A DNA stretch of 12,446 nt. Origin: Bacteroidota bacterium (lineage in GTDB: Bacteria; Bacteroidota; Bacteroidia; UKL13-3). Within the stretch, counting starts at the first letter, position 1, and every line of letters begins with the position of its first letter. Position numbers and translations under genes: made by a program. The stretch lies in assembly GCA_947449515.1 (NCBI GenBank), contig CANFSD010000034.1, positions 1-12,446 on the forward strand, written 5' to 3'. The notes under the pieces were generated by a model. It made no database searches and was not told the origin of the DNA. It worked only from the letters and a program-made list of their open reading frames with translations. Of the stretch, positions 6,684-12,446 are shown in pieces.

Positions 6684-8815
6684 TTCTCTTCGTCCTCCTT
6701 ATTTATTTTTGCCAAACATAACCTTATGATATGATAGGGTATTTCTTCTTTTAAGAAGCTGTGCAATGGATTTAATTTTTGGGTTTCACCAATTTCCTTC
6801 ATGGCAGAACGAACCACATTCACATCATTTTCGCTGATGTAGGCATCTAAATTATCGATTTCGTTTTTGGTATACAAGTGAGCAATATGCGAGTAAATAG
6901 TGGTTTCATGCATTTGTCTTGCCAAGGCAATTTCTTCAATGCTATACCTTTCTTGCAGTAATTTAAACGTTTCGGTATAGGTGTCTGATTTGGGTGTTTT
7001 TACATCATTTTGTTTGAGCCATTGTTTGATTTCTTTGATAAAAGTATTCCCGTATTTCTTGATTTTGAATTCGCCCATTCCACCTATTTTTAACAAGTCG
7101 GATAATTGTACTGGTTTGTTTCTAGAGAGGTCTTGCAAGGTGGCATCACTAAAAATAACATAGGCGGGCACGTTTTCTTTTTCAGCCAATCCTCTCCTAA
7201 TTCCTCTGAGGTAGTCAAACAAATCTGCATCCAAATCTTTGGTATCATCAATGCTCAGGTCGCGTTTTTTCTTGGCTTCAAATTTTTCTAATTCATCGCT
7301 GTGAACTAGGGCAATTTTTTTGTTTTCAAAAAGTACTTCTTTCCCAAATTGGCTAATTTTTAAATTGAAATTTTCATCGTAGGCAATTTCTAAGAGGCCT
7401 AAATTGAGCATTTGTAAAATATATTTTTGCCAATCGTGGAAGCTGTATTCTTTGCCCGCGCCAAAGGTTTTAATGGTATTATATCCATTGTCAATAATTT
7501 CTTTTCTGTGCGAACCTCTTAAAATATCTATTAAAATATTTACGCCAACTTTTTCATTGGTTCGGGCCAAAGCAGATAGGGCTTTTTGGGCGAGTAGGGT
7601 TCCGTCGAATGTTTTTCTTGGCTGTTTGCATACATCACAATTGTTGCAAGGTTGTTCAAGTGTTTCCCCAAAATAGGCAAGTAGGATAATTCTTCTGCAA
7701 ATGGGAGTTTCTGCATATTGCTGTATCCTGTTTAGTTTTTCGTGGTTTAATTCTTTTTGACCACTGTCTTCAATAAAATTACGCAGCATAACCACATCGC
7801 CAATACTGTAGTACAAGAGTGTATCACTGGGTAATCCATCTCTTCCTGCCCTTCCAATTTCTTGGTAATAGCCTTCCATGTTTTTAGGTAGGTTATTGTG
7901 TATTACAAAGCGCACATTACTCTTATCAATTCCCATTCCAAATGCGATGGTGGCACAAATAACTTTGGTTCTATCGTTAATGAAATTATCTTGAACCTTA
8001 TTGCGTTCTTCTGCCGACATACCTGCATGGTAATATTCGGCGGAAATACCAAATCCAGTCATTTCCTCCGCCATTTCTTCTGTTGATTTTCGGCTCAGGC
8101 AATAAATAATTCCGCTTTCATTTTTTCTTGCATGGATAAAAGCAGCTATTTCTTCTAATTTCTTTTTTTTCTTCACCCCAAACCTAACAGATAGGCTTAG
8201 GTTCGGCCTGTCAAAACTGGCTACATAAACCATTGGATTTTGCAGGCTTAATTGGGTTGCGATATCCTTTCTTGTAATTTTATCTGCGGTTGCCGTAAGC
8301 GCTATAATTGGCACTTCTGGCCATGTTTCTTTAAGCAATCCAAGTTTGGTATACTCTGGCCTAAAATCATGTCCCCATTGACTAATACAGTGCGCCTCAT
8401 CTATGGCTATCAAGGATATTTTTATGTTTGATTTTAAGAAAGGGATAAGGGTAAGCAATTTTTCTGGCGAGAGGTATAGGAGTTTCACTTCCCCTTTTCT
8501 TACATTCTGAATGAGTATTTCTTGGTCGTTATCATCCATGGTGCTATTAAGGAAATCTGCTTGAATGCCATTTGCTTTGAGGGCTTCAACTTGGTCTTTC
8601 ATTAATGCAATGAGAGGCGATACCACTAGGGTGATATTTGGGAGCAACAATGCCGGAAGTTGAAAACAAACAGATTTACCCCCACCAGTTGGCATAAGCA
8701 CCAAACTGTCTTTTTGATTTAATACGCCCGCAATGATTTCTTCCTGTAAGGGACGAAATTGATCGAAACCGAAATGTTTCTTTAGGGTAGCTTGTGGGTT
8801 AATTGTGGTTTGCAT
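6680..8815 (-). CDS. recQ: ATP-dependent DNA helicase RecQ
   Basis: This 711-residue 3'-5' superfamily 2 helicase acts in recombination and replication-fork repair. Helicase motifs appear in order: motif 0 GFDQFRPLQ (16-24), Walker A PTGGGKS (42-48), SPLIALMKDQ (66-75), DEAH (139-142) followed by the aromatic-rich loop SQWGHDFRPEY, TATA (174-177), YCLSRKSTEE, HAGM, and QEIGRAGRDG (318-327). The RecQ zinc-binding cysteines are C373, C390, C393 and C396. An RQC winged-helix domain follows (about 405-510), then an HRDC domain (about 525-602, including LLKIGGMGEFKIKKYG). A further C-terminal helix-turn-helix segment (about 610-700, SIEEIALARQMHETTIYSHI) is an extension common in Bacteroidota and Firmicutes RecQ but absent from E. 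coli RecQ. All catalytic residues are intact. The start ATG 8813-8815 is divergent from the alkyltransferase-like gene; the 3' end overlaps the upstream convergent gene by 4 bp. Confidence 0.97.
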   Translation of the reverse strand: MQTTINPQATLKKHFGFDQFRPLQEEIIAGVLNQKDSLVLMPTGGGKSVCFQLPALLLPNITLVVSPLIALMKDQVEALKANGIQADFLNSTMDDNDQEILIQNVRKGEVKLLYLSPEKLLTLIPFLKSNIKISLIAIDEAHCISQWGHDFRPEYTKLGLLKETWPEVPIIALTATADKITRKDIATQLSLQNPMVYVASFDRPNLSLSVRFGVKKKKKLEEIAAFIHARKNESGIIYCLSRKSTEEMAEEMTGFGISAEYYHAGMSAEERNKVQDNFINDRTKVICATIAFGMGIDKSNVRFVIHNNLPKNMEGYYQEIGRAGRDGLPSDTLLYYSIGDVVMLRNFIEDSGQKELNHEKLNRIQQYAETPICRRIILLAYFGETLEQPCNNCDVCKQPRKTFDGTLLAQKALSALARTNEKVGVNILIDILRGSHRKEIIDNGYNTIKTFGAGKEYSFHDWQKYILQMLNLGLLEIAYDENFNLKISQFGKEVLFENKKIALVHSDELEKFEAKKKRDLSIDDTKDLDADLFDYLRGIRRGLAEKENVPAYVIFSDATLQDLSRNKPVQLSDLLKIGGMGEFKIKKYGNTFIKEIKQWLKQNDVKTPKSDTYTETFKLLQERYSIEEIALARQMHETTIYSHIAHLYTKNEIDNLDAYISENDVNVVRSAMKEIGETQKLNPLHSFLKEEIPYHIIRLCLAKINKEDEEN

Positions 8816-8819
8816 TTGT

Positions 8820-8847
8820 CAAACATAGCATTTGATTTGCATATCAA
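8820..8847 (-). promoter_or_regulatory. Candidate recQ promoter (TTG-N17-TATGTTTG)
   Basis: On the minus strand, TTG (8845-8847) and TATGTTTG (8820-8827) are separated by 17 bases. This fits the Bacteroidota sigma-ABfr consensus TTG-N17-23-TAnnTTTG, and the -7 box is an exact match. The box ends only four bases before the recQ ATG, so transcription would begin at or next to the start codon, giving a leaderless or near-leaderless mRNA. The match is short and the DNA AT-rich, so this is a candidate only. Confidence 0.35.
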
Positions 8848-8865
8848 TAAATCCTGCAATAAAGA

Positions 8866-9207
8866 ATGCAAAAGCGGCAACAAGATTTTTTTAGCGACGT
8901 ATATGAGGTAGCGCGGCTAATACCTAAGGGTAGGGTGAGTTCATATGGGGCAATAGCTAAGTATTTAGGGGTAGTTTCGGGTGCACGTATGGTTGGATAT
9001 GCCATGAATGCTGCGCATCAGCAGGTTCCGCCGGTTCCGGCGCATAGGGTAGTAAATAGAAATGGATTGTTAACCGGCAAGCATCATTTTGGTGCAGAAG
9101 ATGAGATGCAAAAGCGCTTAGAAATGGAGGGTATTTGTGTTGAAAAAGACCAAGTTGTAGATTTTAAAAAATTGTTTTGGGATCCAAGTATTGATTTAGC
9201 TTTATAA
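8866..9207 (+). CDS. MGMT-family alkyltransferase-like (ATL) protein, acceptor cysteine replaced by Ala
   Basis: This 113-residue protein consists only of the DNA-binding C-terminal domain of O6-methylguanine-DNA methyltransferases. Seen in order are FFSDVYEVARLIPKGRVSSYGAIAKYLG (residues 8-35, the helix and YG-IA segment), the arginine-finger region GARMVGYAMNA (about 38-49), PAHRVVNRNGLLTG (58-71) and a hydrophobic tail ending in LFWDP. The alkyl-acceptor motif PCHRV is PAHRV here (A59), so it cannot perform the suicidal methyl-transfer reaction. Known alkyltransferase-like proteins with Trp or Ala at this site bind O6-alkylguanine, flip the base and hand the lesion to nucleotide excision repair. 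I infer the same role here. The start ATG 8866 is the first in frame after the divergent gap with recQ. It is not an Ada-type regulator, as no metal-binding or AraC domain is present. A terminator-like hairpin of weak quality follows. Confidence 0.88.
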   Translation: MQKRQQDFFSDVYEVARLIPKGRVSSYGAIAKYLGVVSGARMVGYAMNAAHQQVPPVPAHRVVNRNGLLTGKHHFGAEDEMQKRLEMEGICVEKDQVVDFKKLFWDPSIDLAL

Positions 9208-9233
9208 ACATTCTCGCATAAAAATGAAGGAAA

Positions 9234-9255
9234 CCCGATTGAATTAGAAATTGGG
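9234..9255 (+). terminator. Weak stem-loop after the ATL gene
   Basis: CCCGATT (9234-9240) pairs with AATTGGG (9249-9255) through seven base pairs including one G-T wobble, around an 8-base loop. It sits 27 bp past the ATL stop. No T-run follows, so it is a poor intrinsic terminator and may be chance. Confidence 0.2.
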
Positions 9256-9317
9256 CGGTATCTTGCACAAAAAATCCGCTTAAAATTAGGGATTTGAATT
9301 TTGCTTGTTTAATTTAG

Positions 9318-11813
9318 ATGCGAAAGTTAATTGTGATGTACGCCCTTAGAAAAATTCCGTTTATAATTTTCCTTATTTTCATTTGTGGATTTACAAATGA
9401 ATTACTTGCCCAATCTGAAACTGAAAAAGATAGTTTAGAAAGTATTTTGCCATTTGCCAACGATTTGCAAAGAGCAGATATATTAAATGGTTTGGCAAAT
9501 TGCGTTAGGAGCATGGATACCACAAAGGCGGGTAATTATGCCCGTCAGGCTTACGCACTTTCAAGTAAATTGAATTATTGTAAAGGCAAGGCTTTTTCAT
9601 CAGTTATATTAGGCATTTTACAAAAGAACCATGGCAATTTAGTAGAGGCCAAACGTTTGTATTTGGATGGTTTGGCCATGGCTTTAAAATGTAAGGAACC
9701 CTATTCTGTATCCTTTGCATACCACAGTTTGGGTAACCTGGCATATATGCAAGGTGATTATGGCAAAACCATGCGGTATTATATTGCCTCAGTAAAAATT
9801 TCAGAGCAAATTGGAGATTTTGCAAGGGCGGCTCGAACCTACAACAATATTGGTTCGGTATATATGGATTTGAAAAATCAGGACCAAGCGGAGTTGTATT
9901 ACCAACGTTCGTTAGAGCTTTATAAAGGGAGTCCAGACGAATTGATTGTTGCGGAAATAGAAAATAACCTTGCCAATATTTACAAGTTTAAGGGTTATGA
10001 TTTAAAGGCATTGTATCATTATGCCAATGCTTTGGAGGTATTTAGATTGAAAAGCAGTTCATCTGATATTTCATCGGCATTGAACAATATTGGATTGGTT
10101 TATTTGTCTAGAAAGCAAGCAAAAAAAGCCTTGCCTTATTTGAGGGAAGCCTACCAATTAGATTTAATTTATAAAGAACCACGTGCCTTAATTTTGGCAT
10201 GTACCAATTTGAGTGCTGCCTTTCTTAAACTTAATCAAAATGATTCTGCTTTGTATTTTGCAAGCATTGGATATGAAATTAGTAAGCAAAATCCAAAATT
10301 GTCGGAGGTGACTGATTTATATGGTGCTTTGGCAGAACTGTATGCGCGTTTAGGAGATACGTATAAGAGCGCATTTTTTGCCAAATTAAAACGCAATGCC
10401 GAGCAAGCCATTCTCAACCAAGGTAAAACAATGGAGATTGGATTGGTGGCCTCTCAATATGAAAATGAGCGCAAAGCGCAGCAATTAAAATTGATGTTGA
10501 AAGACAATGAAATTAAGCAACTCAAAATTGCAGAGCAAGCTTTAGCCATAGAGCGCAGAAATATTTTATTGCTGGCAACTTTTGTGGTAATATTTTTCCT
10601 TTTATTGGTTTCTGGTTTGGTTATTTTTTCATGGAATTTAAATAAGAAAACCAAACAATTTGAATTGAGCAGTAAGGCAAAAGGCAATATGCTGCAACAA
10701 ATTAACCATGAGATTAGGACGCCCCTAAATGGTATAGTGGGAATGAGTCAATTGGCCTTAGAGAGTAAGACTTTTAGCGAGCTAAAAGATTATTTAACCT
10801 ATATTAAATTGAGCAGTGATGAATTGATGTTTTTGCTTAACAACCTCATTACGCATTTGCAAATAGATAGGAAAGAAGCCTATCCAGTTGCTAACCCTTT
10901 TGATTTATTGGAGTCTTTGGAAGAGTTGTTTAAGATTTATGCCTATCAAGCAAAACATAAGGGTTTGTTGTTTAACCAAATGGTGTTTCCTGGTGTGCCT
11001 AGAATGGTAAATGCCGACAGGCAGAAATTGATGATTATTGTCCAAAACCTTTTGAACAATGCAGTAAAAAATTGCAAAAAAGGAGTTGTGAAAATTGAGG
11101 TAAAACAGGTAAGTGAGAGAGAAAAAGACGGAAAAATATTTAGTCAAATTCAGTTAGTGGTATCAGATGAAGGTGCAGGTTTTAGTGATAAAGAAATTAA
11201 ACATTTATTTAAAACAGCTCCTGCAATTGGACAAAGTGAGAATGCGTTTGGGGTAGGTTTAAAGAATGTAAAAGAACTTTGCGACTTGATGAAAGGCAAA
11301 TTAGAGCTTGTTTCTGATAAAGGAGTAGGTAGTAGTTTTTACTTAAATGTAGAAATTGAAAATTTGGATGCAGTAGAAAACACTTTTGTAGCCGTTCAAC
11401 AAGCAGAAAGTAGTAAGATAGATCATGGAAAATATAATTTATTGGTGGTAGAAAATAACCAATTGAACCAACGCTTATTTGCCAAAATTTTAGAGAAAGA
11501 AGGTTATCCCTATCAAATTGCTGAAAACGGGAAACGTGCTTTAGAAATGTTAAGGGAGCGTTCTTATGACTTGTTGTTAATGAATATAAGAATGCCGGTA
11601 ATGGATGGAATTGAGGCTGCCGAGCTTATTAGAACAGATGAGGCATATTCCATTGACAAGCATATTCCCATTATTGCCATTACAGCGCACGACGATGCCC
11701 AAGAAAAGAAAAAGTGTTTTGAGGTGGGCATGAATGATTATTTAACCAAGCCTTTAAATAAAGCGCTTTTGCTCAGCAAGATAGAGGAGCAGTTGCGCCC
11801 AAAGGGATTTTAA
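9318..11813 (+). CDS. TPR-containing hybrid histidine kinase with degenerate receiver domain
   Basis: This 831-residue sensor kinase has an N-terminal signal sequence (residues about 1-32, IPFIIFLIFICGF...LLAQ). About eight TPR-like repeats follow (about 50-370; for example SLGNLAYMQGDYGKTMRYY, NNIGSVYMDLKNQDQAELYY and NNIGLVYLSRKQAKKALPYL), predicted periplasmic, then a charged coiled coil (about 372-414) and one membrane helix (about 415-437, ILLLATFVVIFFLLLVSGL). The HisKA H-box INHEIRTPLNG carries the phospho-accepting H464. The ATPase domain is intact: N-box QNLLNNAVKN, G1 DEGAGFS, G2 GVGLKNV. The receiver (about 705-829) keeps the switch Thr (T789) and Lys (K811, LTKP), but its phospho-acceptor Asp is Asn (N756 in LLLMNIRMPVMDG) and one acidic-pocket Asp is also Asn (N713 in VVENNQLN). 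The kinase may therefore autophosphorylate but cannot pass phosphate to its own receiver. A second ATG at codon 7 is a possible alternative start. No partner regulator is adjacent. Confidence 0.93.
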   Translation: MRKLIVMYALRKIPFIIFLIFICGFTNELLAQSETEKDSLESILPFANDLQRADILNGLANCVRSMDTTKAGNYARQAYALSSKLNYCKGKAFSSVILGILQKNHGNLVEAKRLYLDGLAMALKCKEPYSVSFAYHSLGNLAYMQGDYGKTMRYYIASVKISEQIGDFARAARTYNNIGSVYMDLKNQDQAELYYQRSLELYKGSPDELIVAEIENNLANIYKFKGYDLKALYHYANALEVFRLKSSSSDISSALNNIGLVYLSRKQAKKALPYLREAYQLDLIYKEPRALILACTNLSAAFLKLNQNDSALYFASIGYEISKQNPKLSEVTDLYGALAELYARLGDTYKSAFFAKLKRNAEQAILNQGKTMEIGLVASQYENERKAQQLKLMLKDNEIKQLKIAEQALAIERRNILLLATFVVIFFLLLVSGLVIFSWNLNKKTKQFELSSKAKGNMLQQINHEIRTPLNGIVGMSQLALESKTFSELKDYLTYIKLSSDELMFLLNNLITHLQIDRKEAYPVANPFDLLESLEELFKIYAYQAKHKGLLFNQMVFPGVPRMVNADRQKLMIIVQNLLNNAVKNCKKGVVKIEVKQVSEREKDGKIFSQIQLVVSDEGAGFSDKEIKHLFKTAPAIGQSENAFGVGLKNVKELCDLMKGKLELVSDKGVGSSFYLNVEIENLDAVENTFVAVQQAESSKIDHGKYNLLVVENNQLNQRLFAKILEKEGYPYQIAENGKRALEMLRERSYDLLLMNIRMPVMDGIEAAELIRTDEAYSIDKHIPIIAITAHDDAQEKKKCFEVGMNDYLTKPLNKALLLSKIEEQLRPKGF

Positions 11814-11948
11814 TTGCCAGCAGACACGCTTTTAAAAGCTATCCTTCAAGAAGCTAAGTAATTGTGGGGTAAGAGATTAAATAATTACGAATTGGCTAAC
11901 ATATTTTAAAAAAAATAGTTCATATTTGCCTCGCTTAAAAATCAAGCT
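11814..11948. other. Intergenic gap between the hybrid kinase and sucD; likely sucD promoter region
   Basis: These 135 bp form the longest non-coding stretch. Near the kinase stop is a perfect 12-bp palindrome GCTTTTAAAAGC (11828-11839), too short and without a following T-run to be called a terminator. Upstream of sucD the DNA becomes very A/T-rich with a run of eight or more A, and CATATTTG, a 5-of-6 match to TAnnTTTG, lies about 25 bp before the ATG. No TTG sits at the usual distance. sucD probably has its own promoter here, but I cannot fix its elements. Confidence 0.4.
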
Positions 11949-12446
11949 ATGTCAGTATTAGTAGATAAGAATTCAAAGGTAATCGTACAAGGATTTACCG
12001 GTAGTGAGGGCTCTTTTCATGCCCAACAAATGATTGAATACGGAACCAATTTAGTAGGAGGCGTTACACCAGGAAAAGGTGGCCAAACACATTTGGAAAA
12101 ACCAGTATTTAACACCGTTTTAGATGCAGTTAACACCGTTGGTGCCAATGTATCTATTATTTTTGTGCCACCAGCTTTTGCTGCAGATGCCATTATGGAA
12201 GCTGCAGATGCGGGTATCAAAGTAATTGTTTGTATTACAGAAGGCATTCCAGTTGCCGATATGATTCCTGTTAAGGAGTATATTAAATCAAGAGATTGTG
12301 TTTTAATTGGACCAAATTGCCCAGGTGTTATTACGCCAGGTCAAGCTAAAGTTGGTATTATGCCAGGCTTTGTGTTCAAAGCAGGTCGTATTGGTATTGT
12401 TTCAAAATCTGGAACATTAACTTACGAAGCGGCAGACCAAGTGGTG
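11949..12446 (+). CDS. sucD: Succinate--CoA ligase (ADP- or GDP-forming) subunit alpha, N-terminal part (runs off right edge)
   Basis: 166 codons are visible, from ATG 11949 to the window end, out of a usual length near 290; there is no stop, so the gene is partial. The protein is the alpha subunit of the TCA-cycle enzyme that converts succinyl-CoA to succinate with nucleotide triphosphate formation. The CoA-binding Rossmann domain is clear: VIVQGFTGSEGSFHAQQMIEYG, then GGVTPGKGGQTHLEKPVFNTV (about 37-57), ITEGIP (about 97-102) and IGPNCPGVITPG (about 119-130), followed by GRIGIVSKSGTLTYEA, the start of the ligase domain. These closely match the E. coli SucD sequence in the same order. The active-site histidine that is phosphorylated lies further on and is not in the window. 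sucC is not upstream; the preceding gene is an unrelated kinase, so the subunits are not encoded in a sucC-sucD order here. Confidence 0.97.
   Translation, partial: MSVLVDKNSKVIVQGFTGSEGSFHAQQMIEYGTNLVGGVTPGKGGQTHLEKPVFNTVLDAVNTVGANVSIIFVPPAFAADAIMEAADAGIKVIVCITEGIPVADMIPVKEYIKSRDCVLIGPNCPGVITPGQAKVGIMPGFVFKAGRIGIVSKSGTLTYEAADQVV

Noticed and set aside
9318..9338. Two possible starts for the hybrid kinase, ATG at 9318 and ATG at 9336.
   Set aside because: Both give a working signal sequence and the choice cannot be settled here; I kept the upstream one and did not treat it as a finding.
11828..11839. Perfect palindrome GCTTTTAAAAGC after the kinase stop, considered as a terminator or operator.
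   Set aside because: It is short, leaves no loop when folded, has no T-run, and such AT palindromes are common in this composition.
12017..12247. A 76-residue frame on the minus strand within sucD.
   Set aside because: It is antisense to the strongly conserved CoA-binding domain and has no independent support.
1..12446. Search for CRISPR arrays, insertion-sequence ends, tRNA genes and defence genes.
   Set aside because: No regularly spaced repeats, transposase motifs, cloverleaf-like segments or toxin/restriction signatures were seen; nearly all the DNA is used by ordinary genes.

Overview
The window reads as chromosomal DNA from a member of the Bacteroidota. The evidence is an AT-rich composition, no Shine-Dalgarno-like purine tracts before the start codons, TAnnTTTG-type -7 elements, and family signatures typical of the phylum: a 'two-component regulator propeller' protein, a TolB-like propeller fused to an outer-membrane barrel, a RecQ with a C-terminal helix-turn-helix extension, a TPR-type hybrid histidine kinase, and sucD without an adjacent sucC in view. 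It is densely coded. The longest stretch without a gene is about 135 bp, and I see no tRNA, rRNA, CRISPR array, insertion sequence, phage gene or attachment site.

Layout. (1) 1-574, minus strand: the 5' part of a secreted or periplasmic beta-propeller sensor-type protein that runs off the left edge. (2) 617-1441, plus: prmA, the ribosomal protein L11 methyltransferase. (3) 1442-3167, minus: two genes transcribed the same way, an MBL-fold hydrolase followed by a membrane-anchored SRPBCC plus GyrI-like protein. (4) 3288-6683, plus: a very large exported protein with a degenerate peptidase-like domain, a TolB/PD40 propeller and a C-terminal barrel with an Omp85-type LRGF motif. (5) 6680-8815, minus: recQ. 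(6) 8866-9207, plus: an MGMT-family protein lacking the alkyl-acceptor cysteine (PAHRV), so an alkyltransferase-like lesion-recognition protein, divergent from recQ. (7) 9318-11813, plus: a TPR hybrid histidine kinase whose receiver domain has lost its phospho-acceptor aspartate. (8) 11949-right edge, plus: the 5' part of sucD.

How the genes relate. Most are single transcription units in alternating orientation, so the window is a mosaic of housekeeping and envelope functions rather than one pathway. The plausible functional pairs are the MBL hydrolase with the SRPBCC/GyrI protein (same strand, 52 bp apart) and recQ with the alkyltransferase-like gene (divergent, 50 bp apart, both DNA maintenance). 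Two convergent pairs end with abutting or overlapping stop codons inside small palindromes (TAATTA and TTAA).

I did not find a clearly new multi-gene system. The points most worth a second look are the hybrid kinase with a double Asp-to-Asn pseudo-receiver, the peptidase-remnant/propeller/Omp85-like fusion, and the Cys-less MGMT protein next to recQ.
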